A stretch of 64,000 bases of DNA from Gammaproteobacteria bacterium. Lineage in GTDB: Bacteria; Pseudomonadota; Gammaproteobacteria; Pseudomonadales; Halieaceae. Below the pieces are notes generated by a model. That model saw only the letters and a list, made by a program, of their open reading frames with translations. It ran no database searches and was not told the origin of the DNA. The translations under genes were made by a program, and so were the position numbers. Where the stretch lies: the NCBI GenBank assembly GCA_030427085.1, contig JAUHXH010000004.1, positions 124,001-188,000 of the forward strand, read 5' to 3'. Shown here piece by piece: positions 8,863 through 18,498 of this stretch (its first letter is position 1; every line of letters begins with the position of its first letter).

Positions 8863-10233
8863 TCAACCCAGGATGGGCGGCAATTCCTTCTGCAGCGCCA
8901 GTTTGTCCTTGTTGGCGTCGCCGGTCAGGGCAAAGCCCAGCAATTTGCCGTCGGGGCCACGGAATTCAGCACGTACATTATTGCCGTCTTCCTGTACTTG
9001 CCACTCGCCCGGTGTGCCCGGGGCTACGGGTGACACGCATACAGGGCAGGCCGGCGTTTTAATCGTCACCGGCATGGGCAGATAGATCACTCCGGTAGGT
9101 TCACCAGCCAGTGTTTTACCCAGCGCGCGGGCAGCCGCCATCAACGGCGCCACATACACCAGCACATGTCCTTCCACTTCGGCACAATCGCCGAGGGCAT
9201 ATACATTGGGTGCGCTGGTTTGCAGCAGACGGTCGGTAACGATGCCGCGGTTTACCTTGATGCCGCTCGCCGTTGCCAGATCAATCCGGGGGCGAACGCC
9301 CACAGCACTGACCACCAAATCTGCGTCGATGGTGTTGCCGTTGTTCAGGCTGACCGTTACACCCTGTCCGTTGCTATTCACTGCGGTCACCAGAGGGCCG
9401 AAGTGGAACGTGGCGCCTTTTTCTTCCAGCGCTCGTTGCACGGCGCGGCCGGCAGGCTCGGGCAGCAGGGTGGGCAGGCAGTAGCCAAGGGGGTCCACCG
9501 CTTCCACTTCGAAGCCGCCATTAAGCAAGTCGTTAGTGAACTCACAGCCGATCAGACCGCCGCCGATGATGCAGACTTTTTTGACGTTGTTTTCCGCCAT
9601 CGCCGAGCGGTAGTCGTCGTAATCCAGCAAGTCGTTAACCGAGTAGACTTTCTCCAGCGCATTGCCTTCGAGCGGCGGGCTGATCACGTCTGCGCCCACA
9701 GCCAGTACCAGCTTGCTGTAGTGGATGGCGGTTTCAGCATCACCGACTTTGATCAGCTGTTGTTCGGTGTCGATAGCGCTGACGCGGGTCATGGTCCACA
9801 CGCTGGCCTTGAGCTGCTTGCCCATGCTACCGGCGTCGAGCTGCGCCAGGTCATCAGCGGTGGTGTTTTTGGTGTAGCCGGTGGACAACATCGGCTTGGA
9901 GTAGGAACGGCCGTCGTCGGATGTGATCAGGATCAGCGGGGTGTCGCTGTCGTATTTGCGGAATTCCTTGGCCACGCCATAGCCGGCCAAACCAGTACCG
10001 AGGATAATCACCGGGGCCTGCACTGCATTGGCCTCCGGTTCCGCGTGATGGGGCGTATTTTCCACCGGCGCCTCTTCGATCAGCTCGAAGTCTTCCTTGC
10101 CCACGCCGCAGTCGGGGCAGAGCCAGTCCTCGGGAACGTCCTCCCACTTGGTGCCCGGTGCGATCCCGTCGTCCGGCCAACCCTCGGCCTCATCGTAGAT
10201 CAGACCGCAGACGATACATTCCCATTTACTCAT
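8863..10233 (-). CDS. Rubredoxin fused to FAD-dependent NAD(P)H:rubredoxin reductase
   Basis: 456 residues from the ATG at 10233 (a GTG at 10242 is an alternative). Residues 1-52 are a rubredoxin: Cys6, Cys9, Cys39 and Cys42 bind one iron. After a roughly 20-residue linker comes a pyridine-nucleotide reductase with the FAD motif GTGLAGYG near residue 79, the NAD motif [11 protein letters not shown], and the second FAD motif YALGDCAE. Electrons from NAD(P)H would pass by FAD to the attached rubredoxin, and then to an alkane hydroxylase or an oxygen or peroxide reductase not seen here. It is divergent from ubiC. Confidence 0.92.
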   Translation of the reverse strand: MSKWECIVCGLIYDEAEGWPDDGIAPGTKWEDVPEDWLCPDCGVGKEDFELIEEAPVENTPHHAEPEANAVQAPVIILGTGLAGYGVAKEFRKYDSDTPLILITSDDGRSYSKPMLSTGYTKNTTADDLAQLDAGSMGKQLKASVWTMTRVSAIDTEQQLIKVGDAETAIHYSKLVLAVGADVISPPLEGNALEKVYSVNDLLDYDDYRSAMAENNVKKVCIIGGGLIGCEFTNDLLNGGFEVEAVDPLGYCLPTLLPEPAGRAVQRALEEKGATFHFGPLVTAVNSNGQGVTVSLNNGNTIDADLVVSAVGVRPRIDLATASGIKVNRGIVTDRLLQTSAPNVYALGDCAEVEGHVLVYVAPLMAAARALGKTLAGEPTGVIYLPMPVTIKTPACPVCVSPVAPGTPGEWQVQEDGNNVRAEFRGPDGKLLGFALTGDANKDKLALQKELPPILG

Positions 10234-10516
10234 TCTTATCACCCGTTCTTAAGCTCACCCCCGCGTAGGCGCGAACCCCATATTGGGGGAATTTGTGCAC
10301 AACGCGGGGAAAAATCGAAGCGCTAACTCTATAGTGCAGCGGCGGCGCATGGCAAGGTCACCACCCGGTCGGTTCAGGCCAAGCGGACTAATGGCATTTA
10401 TGCCTCACCTTAACGCGCCGCCACCCCCCTTGATTTGACAAATTTGGTGGCGGGAGGCGCTTGCATGGCTAGCCGCGATCACGCATCCTCCGCACACTTT
10501 CACTCGGGAAGGCTTC

Positions 10517-11176
10517 GTGAACCCACCCCAGCAGCGCTCGCCACTAACTGCCGAACCCCAATGGCAACCTGCACAGCGCTTCACCCGCCAACAGTTGCCA
10601 TCCGCCGTACGGCGCTGGTTGCTCGATGATGGCTCGCTGACACAGCGCCTGCAGCAGTTGTCGGGGGGGGATTTTCGCGTCCGGCGACTTTCGCAGAGCT
10701 GGCAACGGCCGCGTCCCTCGGAGCAACGCCTGCTTAACCTGCCTACCCGGGAGCAAGCACTGGTGCGAGAGGTTGAATTGCTCTGCGGAGGCCAGCCGAG
10801 GGTGTTTGCGCGCAGTGTTTTCCCCCAAAGAGCCCTGCACGGCGATCTGCGCCACCTGCGGCGGCTGGAGAACCGGTCCCTGGGGGCGATTCTGTTTGCC
10901 CACTGTGGTGTGCGACGCAGTCCTTTCGAGCTGGCGAGCATCACGCCCGAGCATCACTACATCCCAGAGCATCTGGTGCAGGACGCACCCGCCTGGGGGC
11001 GCCGCTCGCGCTTTGACCTGGGGGGACACAGCCTGATGGTCAGTGAGATCTTCCTGGAAGGGTTCAACCCATGGGATGACTTCGCCCCCAATCATCGCTC
11101 CCAACGGGGGCGCGTGAGGGCTCCCACCCACCAGGAAACCGCCGCCGGGGCTGCGCTGACCTTGCACGCACGGTAA
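10517..11176 (+). CDS. ubiC: Chorismate lyase (UbiC)
   Basis: Converts chorismate to 4-hydroxybenzoate and pyruvate, the first committed step of ubiquinone synthesis. The 219 residues contain the family blocks WLLDDGSLTQRL, REVELLCGGQPRVFARSVFP with the conserved Arg, LGAILF, WGRRSRF, and MVSEIFLE with the catalytic Glu. Start GTG at 10517 has GGGAAGG just upstream. A tail of roughly 30 residues after the usual end is rich in Arg, Ala and His and is not typical of the family. ubiA follows 34 bases later, the normal operon partner. Confidence 0.9.
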   Translation: MNPPQQRSPLTAEPQWQPAQRFTRQQLPSAVRRWLLDDGSLTQRLQQLSGGDFRVRRLSQSWQRPRPSEQRLLNLPTREQALVREVELLCGGQPRVFARSVFPQRALHGDLRHLRRLENRSLGAILFAHCGVRRSPFELASITPEHHYIPEHLVQDAPAWGRRSRFDLGGHSLMVSEIFLEGFNPWDDFAPNHRSQRGRVRAPTHQETAAGAALTLHAR

Positions 11177-11210
11177 GCTAACGGCTTTCCCAATCTCAGG
11201 ACGCACTTCG

Positions 11211-12089
11211 ATGGCCTCGGGCAAGTTCCACGCCTATATACAACTCACGCGATTGAATCGCCCCATCGGCGCCCTGCTATTACTGTGGCCCACGCTTTGG
11301 GCACTGTGGTTGGCTGCGGACGGACTGCCGAGAACGGACGTGCTGTTTATCTTCGTACTCGGCACCTTCGTCATGCGCTCGGCCGGTTGCATCATCAATG
11401 ACTATGCCGACCGCAACGTGGACGGTGCCGTGGCCCGCACCCGGGATCGGCCGCTGGTGACCGGCGCCGTGAGTACCACCGAAGCGCTCACTTTGTTCGC
11501 TGTGTTGCTCTTACTGGCCTTTTTCCTGGTGTTGTTCACCAACCCCCTGACCATTAGCCTGTCGGTGATCGGGGTGCTGCTGGCCAGCGCCTATCCCTAT
11601 ATGAAGCGCTACACGCATTTGCCACAGATCGTGCTGGGGGCCGCCTTCTCGTGGGCTATTCCCATGGCCTTCGCCGCTCAGTCGGGGGAATTGCCCCAGG
11701 GTATGTGGCTGCTGTACATCGCTAACGTGCTGTGGACGGTGGCCTACGACACCGAGTACGCCATGGTGGATCGCGAGGACGATCTGAAAGTGGGCATCAA
11801 ATCCACCGCCATCCTGTTCGGTGATATGGACCGGATTGCGATCGGCGCCCTGCATGTGCTCACCCTGGTGGCGTTGTTACTCGTAGGCCTGCAGTTCTCT
11901 CTGGGGCTGTACTACTACGCCGGTGTGGCCGCCGCCGCGGCCCTGCTTGGCTGGCAGCACGTACTGATCGCCAATCGGGCACCGCCACAGTGTTTCAAAG
12001 CTTTCCTCAATAATAATTATGTGGGGCTGGTGATCTTCATCGGCATCGCCGTGGATATCTGGTTACGACAAGCACCCGCCGCAGCATGA
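11211..12089 (+). CDS. ubiA: 4-hydroxybenzoate polyprenyltransferase
   Basis: Integral membrane enzyme that attaches the polyprenyl tail to 4-hydroxybenzoate in ubiquinone synthesis. 292 residues, about eight to nine transmembrane helices. Both Mg-pyrophosphate motifs are present: NDYADRNVD near residues 62-70 and DTEYAMVDREDD near 182-193. The start ATG is at 11211. Its last four bases overlap the start of the next gene (ATGA). Confidence 0.96.
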   Translation: MASGKFHAYIQLTRLNRPIGALLLLWPTLWALWLAADGLPRTDVLFIFVLGTFVMRSAGCIINDYADRNVDGAVARTRDRPLVTGAVSTTEALTLFAVLLLLAFFLVLFTNPLTISLSVIGVLLASAYPYMKRYTHLPQIVLGAAFSWAIPMAFAAQSGELPQGMWLLYIANVLWTVAYDTEYAMVDREDDLKVGIKSTAILFGDMDRIAIGALHVLTLVALLLVGLQFSLGLYYYAGVAAAAALLGWQHVLIANRAPPQCFKAFLNNNYVGLVIFIGIAVDIWLRQAPAAA

Positions 12090-13240
12090 GCGACGACGCG
12101 GTACAGGTGGAATTCCTCCATTCTCTGTCCGAAATTTCGGCGCAGGAATGGAACGCCCTGTGCGACACCGACTACCCCTTCCTGCGCCACGACTTCCTGC
12201 TGGGCCTGGAACAAACCGGCTGCACAACGGCCGATACCGGCTGGCAACCCTGCCATGCTCTGTTACGCCGCAACGATAGGCTGGTGGCATTGCTGCCCAC
12301 TTACCTCAAGAGTCATTCCTGGGGTGAGTACGTGTTCGACTGGTCCTGGGCCGACGCTTACCAGCGCATCGGCCTGCGCTACTATCCCCGACTGGTGAGC
12401 GCGATACCTTTCACCCCCGCTACCGGGCCGCGCCTGTGTACCGCATCAGGGGAGAATCGAGAACGGGCGGCGGCTGCACTGGTCGCGGGCATACAAGCGT
12501 TTAGCCAGCGCAATGAATTGTCCGGCTGGCATGTGTTGTTTCCCAATGATTCCGACGCCGGAGTGTTTGAGTCACTGGACCTGACCAAACGCCGCGCCTG
12601 CCAGTTCCACTGGTTCAACGAAGGCTACACCGACTTCGACAGCTTCCTGTCGCGCTTCAACAGCCGTAAACGCAAAGCCCTGCGCCGCGAGCGGCGACGA
12701 GTGGCGGAACAGGGCATTACGCTGCGCCGCCTGCGCGGTGACGACATTACGCCTGCGGATTGGGAACGCTTCCACCACTTCTATCAGATCACTTACGCCA
12801 AGCGCTCCGGCCACGGCGGCTACCTGAGTCGAGAATTTTTCACCGATACCGCGGCTCACTTGGGCCAACAGGTAATGATGGCGGTGGCGGAAAGGGAGGG
12901 GCGTGACATCGCCGCAGCCCTGTTCTTCTGCTCTGGCGATACCCTGTTTGGCCGCTACTGGGGTTGCGAGCAGGAATTCGACTGCCTGCATTTCGAAGCC
13001 TGCTATTACCAGGGCATTGAATTCTGCATCGAGGAAGGGCTAAAACGGTTTGACCCCGGCGCGCAGGGCGAGCACAAAATCCAGCGCGGCTTTCAGCCGG
13101 TGGAAACCGTGTCTTATCACTGGTTAGCCGATGAACGCTTCGCGGCCGCCATTCGCGACTTTACCGAAGAAGAGGCGACCCACAATCGCCGCTACCAACA
13201 ACAGGCCGCCGAGTTACTGCCCTTCCGGCTCAGCGACTGA
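12086..13240 (+). CDS. FemAB-like/GNAT-fold protein (DUF482, peptidogalycan type)
   Basis: 384 residues related to the PF04339 family, a double GNAT-fold group often named peptidogalycan biosynthesis protein. Recognisable blocks are DYPFLRHDFLLGLE, the RKALRRERRR basic segment near residue 195, and FEACYYQGIEFCIEEGLKRFDPGAQGEHK near residues 305-335. The true substrate of the family is not known. Its start overlaps ubiA by 4 bases, and its 3' end overlaps the convergent methyltransferase by 27 bases. Confidence 0.8.
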   Translation: MSDDAVQVEFLHSLSEISAQEWNALCDTDYPFLRHDFLLGLEQTGCTTADTGWQPCHALLRRNDRLVALLPTYLKSHSWGEYVFDWSWADAYQRIGLRYYPRLVSAIPFTPATGPRLCTASGENRERAAAALVAGIQAFSQRNELSGWHVLFPNDSDAGVFESLDLTKRRACQFHWFNEGYTDFDSFLSRFNSRKRKALRRERRRVAEQGITLRRLRGDDITPADWERFHHFYQITYAKRSGHGGYLSREFFTDTAAHLGQQVMMAVAEREGRDIAAALFFCSGDTLFGRYWGCEQEFDCLHFEACYYQGIEFCIEEGLKRFDPGAQGEHKIQRGFQPVETVSYHWLADERFAAAIRDFTEEEATHNRRYQQQAAELLPFRLSD

Positions 13241-13831
13241 GTGCTGCCACACCAGTAAGCGGTTGTTCGCGGGCATGGCGTTATCTTCCAGCAGATTGAA
13301 CCCCGCCGATTTCGCCAGCGCATCCACCGCCTCAAAATCACGGATGGCGCTGTCGGGGTGCTGCTGTGCCAACCACTGATCAAAGCGTGCATTGCTCTCA
13401 CTGGTGTAACGCCCGTCGTAATTGAAGGGGCCGTAGACCGCCAGCACGGTGCCCGGCGCAGCACGCAATCCCAGTTCCGCAAACAGTTCCTTCACCGCGC
13501 TAAAGGCCATGATGTGCAGGCTGTTGGCACTGAACAGGGCGTCGGGAACATCCAGCGGCCAGGGCCGGCTCCGCACATCGAGTGCCTGCGGTGAGGCCAT
13601 ATTTTCACCTGCGTACTGCTCGATTCGAGGTTGCAGGGTCGGCAGATTTTCCGCGAGGTCGGTAGGCTGCCAATATAAATGCGGCATCGACCCGGCAAAA
13701 AACGTGGCGTGCTGACCGGTGCCGCTGGCGATTTCCAGGACCTGCTTGCAATCGGCAAATACGCGTTGCAGCACCTCCAGAATGAAGGGCTTGTTGTTTT
13801 CACAGGCCTGGGAGAAGGGCAGAGAATCCAC
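13214..13831 (-). CDS. DUF938 family SAM-dependent methyltransferase-like protein
   Basis: 205 residues. FSQACENNKPFILEVLQ at the N-terminus and LEIASGTGQHATFFA are the family blocks; the second is the SAM-binding loop. DUF938 proteins are short predicted methyltransferases of unknown substrate. It begins 4 bases after the stop of the flavin monooxygenase gene and probably shares its transcript. It converges with and overlaps the FemAB-like gene. Confidence 0.82.
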   Translation of the reverse strand: MDSLPFSQACENNKPFILEVLQRVFADCKQVLEIASGTGQHATFFAGSMPHLYWQPTDLAENLPTLQPRIEQYAGENMASPQALDVRSRPWPLDVPDALFSANSLHIMAFSAVKELFAELGLRAAPGTVLAVYGPFNYDGRYTSESNARFDQWLAQQHPDSAIRDFEAVDALAKSAGFNLLEDNAMPANNRLLVWQHSVAEPEGQ

Positions 13832-13835
13832 AGGG

Positions 13836-15305
13836 CTAACCGACGCGCATATCGAAGTCGGCGAAATCCAGGTCGCGCATATGCCACCAGAAGTAGGTGG
13901 TGCTGTGCGGCCAGTTATTGGTGTTCAAGCCAGCTTCGTTCTTGTACCAACTACCACAGTCGCCAGTCCAAACCGTGTTGGCCAGATCACCCTGCAGGCG
14001 ATCGTTGTAGCGCCGGGTTGCAGCGGCGGAGGGCTCAAGGCTGGTAAGGTCATGGCTGAGAATCTTGTCGATGCAACGCACGATGTAGCGCACCTGTTGC
14101 TCCACCATGAAAATAATCGAACTGTGGCCAAGGTTGGTGTTCGGCCCGTAGAGCATGAACAGATTGGGAAATTCGGGTACCGCCACACCGCGGTAGGCCT
14201 GGGCGCCGTCGCGCCAGTGCTCTGCCAGGGTACGACCGCCGCGGCCGGTCACCGACAGGGTTGCCAGAAAATCGGTGGCGTGGAAACCGGTGCCATAAAT
14301 CAGCACATCCGCCGGGCGCTCCTGTTCATCTTCGCTGCGCACGCCCTCCGCACCAATGCCGGTAATAGGTGAAGTCACCAGCTCCACATTCGGGCGCACC
14401 ATTGCCTGGTAGTAATCATCCGATACCAGAATACGCTTACAACCGATCTCATATTTGGGCGTCAACTTTTCCCGGAGCACGGGGTCCGAAACCTGGTTTT
14501 CGAGAAAATTCAGCGCCTGCCACCGCACCAGCTTCTGCATCGGTGCAATGGTTTTCATCACCGGGAACAGCAGGCATTCCTGATAGAGGTATCGCGCCGC
14601 CCGGCGTATGCGCAACCACCAGGGGAACTGCCGAAAACGCCGCTTCTGACCGTCTGTGAAGGGGCTGTCGTTGCGCGGGATGACATAGTTGGCGCTGCGC
14701 TGATACACATAAACCTGCTCGGCTTCTTTAGCCACCGGCGGGATGAACTGCAGGGCGCTGGCCGCGTTGCCGATAATCGCCACGCGCTTGCCCTTGAGGT
14801 CCACGTCGTGATCCCAGCGAGCCGAATGGAATTGCTCACCGGCAAAATCTTCGCGCCCTTCAAAGGGCGGAATGGACGGCACGTTGAGCTGACCCACCGC
14901 GCTGACCAGAGTGCGTGCGCGGACGACGGTGCCATCCGACAACGTAACTTCCCACTGCCCGAGGGCCTCATCGAAACGCGCGGCCGACACGCCACAATCA
15001 CAACGCACTTTATCGCGCAGGCCGTACTTGTCGACGCAATGCTCCAGGTAGGCGCGAATTTCATTATGGGGCGAGTAGTGCCGGCTCCAGTCGGGATTCG
15101 GCTCGAAGGAGTAGCTGTAGAGCACTGAGGGCACATCACAGCAGGCCCCCGGGTAGTGATTGTCATGCCAGGTGCCGCCCACACCCGGCGACTTTTCCGC
15201 GATGAGGATGTTGTCGATGCCACGTTCGTGCAACTTGATACCCATGCAAATGCCGGAAATGCCGGCGCCGATAATCAGGGCATCATAAAGTTGCATGTCG
15301 TTCAT
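13836..15305 (-). CDS. Flavin-containing (Baeyer-Villiger type) monooxygenase
   Basis: 489 residues. An N-terminal FAD motif GAGISGICMG near residue 13, an NADPH motif (IIGNAASA), and between them the Baeyer-Villiger fingerprint FxGxxxHxxxW as FAGEQFHSARW. It would insert an oxygen atom next to a ketone or oxidise a related substrate, using FAD and NADPH. The substrate is not predictable from sequence. It lies between yaaA, whose stop is 6 bases upstream, and the DUF938 gene, all in one direction. Confidence 0.88.
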   Translation of the reverse strand: MNDMQLYDALIIGAGISGICMGIKLHERGIDNILIAEKSPGVGGTWHDNHYPGACCDVPSVLYSYSFEPNPDWSRHYSPHNEIRAYLEHCVDKYGLRDKVRCDCGVSAARFDEALGQWEVTLSDGTVVRARTLVSAVGQLNVPSIPPFEGREDFAGEQFHSARWDHDVDLKGKRVAIIGNAASALQFIPPVAKEAEQVYVYQRSANYVIPRNDSPFTDGQKRRFRQFPWWLRIRRAARYLYQECLLFPVMKTIAPMQKLVRWQALNFLENQVSDPVLREKLTPKYEIGCKRILVSDDYYQAMVRPNVELVTSPITGIGAEGVRSEDEQERPADVLIYGTGFHATDFLATLSVTGRGGRTLAEHWRDGAQAYRGVAVPEFPNLFMLYGPNTNLGHSSIIFMVEQQVRYIVRCIDKILSHDLTSLEPSAAATRRYNDRLQGDLANTVWTGDCGSWYKNEAGLNTNNWPHSTTYFWWHMRDLDFADFDMRVG

Positions 15306-15311
15306 GGCGGA

Positions 15312-16094
15312 TCAGGCTCCTGGTGGTGCGTCCCGGGTGAAAACCAGTTCGCGGGCGGTGGATTCGGTGCTGTTATATCGATAGCCATCCACTCGGAATT
15401 TTTTAAGTCCGGCTACCGTGGCTATCTCGTTTTCTATAATGTAGCGCGCCATCTGTCCGCGCGCCTTTTTGGCAAAGAAACTGATGACCTTGTACTTGCC
15501 GTTTTTCAGGTCCTTGAACACCGGCGTGACGATGTCGGCGTGAAGACCCTTCTTCTTCACAGAGCGGAAGTATTCATTGGAAGCCAGATTGACCAGCACG
15601 TCTGACTTCAGCGATTTCAGCTGTGCGTTAAGCGCCTCAGTTATGCGCTCGCCCCAGAAAGCATACAGGTCCTTGCCACGCTCATTGCCGAGCCGGATAC
15701 CCATTTCCAGACGGTAGGGCTGCATCAGGTCGAGGGGGCGCAGCACGCCGTACAATCCGGAAAGGATGCGCAGGTGCTTCTGGGCATAGACCAGTTGCCC
15801 TGCATCCAGTGTTTCCGCCTGCAGGCCGGTATAAACATCGCCCTTAAAAGCCAACACCGCCTGCCGGGCGTTGTCACGATCAAAGGGCACACCCCAGTTC
15901 ATGTAGCGCTCGTGGTTGAGCTCGGCCAGGGCATCGCTCACGCCCATCAATGCGCGAATGTCATCTGGCGAGTAATCGCGCATAACGTCAACCAATTGCT
16001 CAGACTGATCGAGAAATTCCGGTTGGGTATGTCGGCGGGTCTTAACCGGCGATTCGTAGTCGAGGGTCTTGGCGGGGGAGATAACAGTCAGCAT
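15312..16094 (-). CDS. yaaA: Peroxide stress protein YaaA (DUF328)
   Basis: 260 residues, full length for the family. [16 protein letters not shown] at the N-terminus, [12 protein letters not shown], and the C-terminal [13 protein letters not shown] and LVFTRD blocks are characteristic. In E. coli YaaA lowers free iron during peroxide stress and binds DNA. It is first in a run with the monooxygenase and DUF938 genes. Confidence 0.93.
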   Translation of the reverse strand: MLTVISPAKTLDYESPVKTRRHTQPEFLDQSEQLVDVMRDYSPDDIRALMGVSDALAELNHERYMNWGVPFDRDNARQAVLAFKGDVYTGLQAETLDAGQLVYAQKHLRILSGLYGVLRPLDLMQPYRLEMGIRLGNERGKDLYAFWGERITEALNAQLKSLKSDVLVNLASNEYFRSVKKKGLHADIVTPVFKDLKNGKYKVISFFAKKARGQMARYIIENEIATVAGLKKFRVDGYRYNSTESTARELVFTRDAPPGA

Positions 16095-16178
16095 AAAACG
16101 GCAGGGTAATCGGATATCACGTTGAGTAAACGGCTATGATACCCTCTCACCCCCTATTCAAAAACACATAAAGCGGGC

Positions 16179-16700
16179 ATGGGCGCAGTTCAGCGGCTAA
16201 TCCATACGATTGATACCTTTACCGACTTCAGCGGCCGATGGCTGGCCTGGCTGAGTCTGGCGATGGCCCTGCTCACCGCCATTATTGTGGTAGCTCGCTA
16301 CGGTTTTGACACCGGCTCCATTGCCGCGCAGGAAGCCGTCACCTATCTCCACGCCAGCCTGTTCACCCTGGGAGCGGCCTACACGCTCAAGCACGGTGGC
16401 CATGTGCGAGTGGATATCTTCTACCGCGAGTTTTCACCCCGCACCCGGGCCTGGGTGAACGCCGTGGGTGGCATCGTGTTCCTGTTGCCGCTGTGTCTGT
16501 TCATCCTCGGCATCAGTTGGCACTACGTCACCGAATCCTGGGCAATTCGTGAAGGGTCGCCCGACGCTGGCGGCATCCCCGCCGTCTTCCTGTTGAAATC
16601 GCTGATGCCGGCACTGGCGCTGACCTTGCTCCTGCAGGCAGTGTCCGAGGTGCTGCGCAACGCCCTGTCACTGGCGGGCGCGTGGGACTACGATGGCTGA
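16179..16700 (+). CDS. TRAP transporter small permease (DctQ)
   Basis: 173 residues with four transmembrane helices. The second contains AQEAVTYLHASLFTLGAAY, and KHGGHVRVDIFY follows, which is the DctQ hallmark. It pairs with the large permease in a sodium-driven secondary uptake system for organic acids. The gene overlaps the large permease gene by 8 bases. Confidence 0.93.
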   Translation: MGAVQRLIHTIDTFTDFSGRWLAWLSLAMALLTAIIVVARYGFDTGSIAAQEAVTYLHASLFTLGAAYTLKHGGHVRVDIFYREFSPRTRAWVNAVGGIVFLLPLCLFILGISWHYVTESWAIREGSPDAGGIPAVFLLKSLMPALALTLLLQAVSEVLRNALSLAGAWDYDG

Positions 16701-18063
16701 ATACCTGCCACTACTGCTTTTCGCCACGGTTTGCCTGATTATGATGGCGGGCTATCCCGTGGCCTTTACGCTGGCGGGCACTGCCTTGGTGTTTGCCGTT
16801 GGCGGCATCCTCAGCGGCACCTTTGATCCGGCCTACCTGGGCGCGTTTCCCGGGCGCCTGTTCGGCACGCTGAGCAATACCACCCTGATCGCCGTGCCCC
16901 TGTTCATCCTGATGGGGGTGATACTGGAGAAGTCGCGCATCGCCGAGGAACTGCTCGGCTCAATGGCGCAACTGCTGGGGCGATTACGCGGCGGACTGGG
17001 CATCTCGGTGGTGTTGGTAGGGATGCTCCTCGCGGCATCCACCGGTATCGTCGGCGCTACCGTGGTCACCATGGGCCTGTTGTCCCTGCCGAGCATGCTG
17101 CAGCGGGGCTACAACCCCTCGCTGGCTACCGGCACCATCTGCGCCACCGGCACCCTGGGGCAGATTATTCCGCCCTCCATTGCCCTGGTGTTGCTGGGCG
17201 ACATACTGTCCAGCGCCTACACCCAGGCCCAGCTCAACATGAACATATTCAACCCGAAGACGGTGTCCGTGGGCGACCTGTTCATGGGGGCTATCGTGCC
17301 GGGGCTGCTTCTGGTGTGCCTGTACTTACTCTATGTGGCCGGTTACGCGTGGTTGAAACCCGAACAGGCACCGCCGGCTTCAGATATTGAGCGAATCGAA
17401 ACCGGGCCGCTATTGCGCGGCTTACTGCCACCGCTGCTACTGATCGCCGTGGTGCTGGGCTCCATCCTGGCGGGCGCCGCAACGCCGACGGAAGCCGCTG
17501 GCGTGGGCGCCACCGGTGCCCTGCTGCTTGCGCTGCTGCGCGGCCAAATGGATCGGGCACGGCTGCGCGAGGTGGTTCGCAACACCATGGAAGTGACCTG
17601 CATGGTGTTTATGATCCTGATCGGCGCCGCGGTGTTCTCCCTGGTGTTCCGCGGTTTCGGCGGCGAAGAACTGATCCACGGCATGTTCGAACAGATGCCC
17701 GGCGGCGTGGCCGGCGCCACGCTGGTGGTGATGCTGGTGATATTCCTGCTGGGCTTTATCCTCGACTTTATCGAGATCACCTTCGTGGTGGTGCCCATCG
17801 TTGGCCCGATCCTGCTGGCCATGGGGCTGGACCCGGTATGGCTGGGCATCATGATCGCCCTGAACCTGCAAACCTCCTTCCTCACCCCGCCCTTTGGCTT
17901 TGCGCTGTTCTACCTGCGCGGCGTGGCGCCGCCGGAACTGCCCACCGCCGCTATCTACCGGGGCGTTATTCCCTTTATAATCATCCAGCTTCTGGTGTTG
18001 GTGGCGCTGTGGTTCTGGCCGGAACTGGCCACCTGGTTGCCGGAACAATTACAGAACAAATAA
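16693..18063 (+). CDS. TRAP transporter large permease (DctM)
   Basis: 456 residues and about 12 transmembrane helices, the transport subunit. Family blocks include PLFILMGVILEKSRIAEEL, ASTGIVGATVVTMGLLSLPSML, GTLGQIIPPSIALV and the C-terminal FLTPPFGFALFYLRGVAP. It overlaps dctQ and is followed 35 bases later by a thioesterase gene. The matching binding protein is encoded on the other strand just beyond. Confidence 0.95.
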   Translation: MAEYLPLLLFATVCLIMMAGYPVAFTLAGTALVFAVGGILSGTFDPAYLGAFPGRLFGTLSNTTLIAVPLFILMGVILEKSRIAEELLGSMAQLLGRLRGGLGISVVLVGMLLAASTGIVGATVVTMGLLSLPSMLQRGYNPSLATGTICATGTLGQIIPPSIALVLLGDILSSAYTQAQLNMNIFNPKTVSVGDLFMGAIVPGLLLVCLYLLYVAGYAWLKPEQAPPASDIERIETGPLLRGLLPPLLLIAVVLGSILAGAATPTEAAGVGATGALLLALLRGQMDRARLREVVRNTMEVTCMVFMILIGAAVFSLVFRGFGGEELIHGMFEQMPGGVAGATLVVMLVIFLLGFILDFIEITFVVVPIVGPILLAMGLDPVWLGIMIALNLQTSFLTPPFGFALFYLRGVAPPELPTAAIYRGVIPFIIIQLLVLVALWFWPELATWLPEQLQNK

Positions 18064-18098
18064 CCCACAAACGCTGCCCACACGAGGCTTCGCACCCG

Positions 18099-18491
18099 AT
18101 GAGTGATATCGACACTAACCCCGCGCCCCAGGGCGAGCTGTGCCTGCAGACCATTGCCATGCCCAAGGACACCAACGCCAACGGCGATATCTTCGGCGGC
18201 TGGCTGTTGTCGCAGATGGACCTGGCGGGCTCAATCGCCGCCGGCGATGTGGCCAACGGGCGCGTGGCAACGGTAGCGATTACCGGCATGGCTTTTCTCA
18301 CGCCGGTACATGTGGGTGCAGTCGTGTCCTGCTACGCGGATATCCTGGAAATCGGCCGCAGCTCAGTGCGCATCATGGTCGAGGTGTGGATCCCCTCCCA
18401 GCACGACAACGAGCCGATCAAGGTGACCGAAGGCGAGTTTGTGTTCGTGGCCATCGACTCCAACGGCCGCACCCGCGCCATCCAGTCCTGA
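18099..18491 (+). CDS. Acyl-CoA thioesterase (YciA-like, hot-dog fold)
   Basis: 130 residues from the ATG at 18099; the frame is open further upstream inside dctM, but homologues start here. The hot-dog signature DTNANGDIFGGWLLSQMD carries the catalytic Asn-Asp region of the YciA/BACH thioesterases, which hydrolyse a broad range of acyl-CoAs. It is probably co-transcribed with the TRAP permease genes and ends 7 bases before the convergent binding-protein gene. Confidence 0.88.
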   Translation: MSDIDTNPAPQGELCLQTIAMPKDTNANGDIFGGWLLSQMDLAGSIAAGDVANGRVATVAITGMAFLTPVHVGAVVSCYADILEIGRSSVRIMVEVWIPSQHDNEPIKVTEGEFVFVAIDSNGRTRAIQS

Positions 18492-18498
18492 AAAAAAA

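Noticed and set aside
9166-10326. 386-aa frame antisense to the rubredoxin reductase
   Set aside because: Antisense shadow; the real gene has all cofactor motifs.
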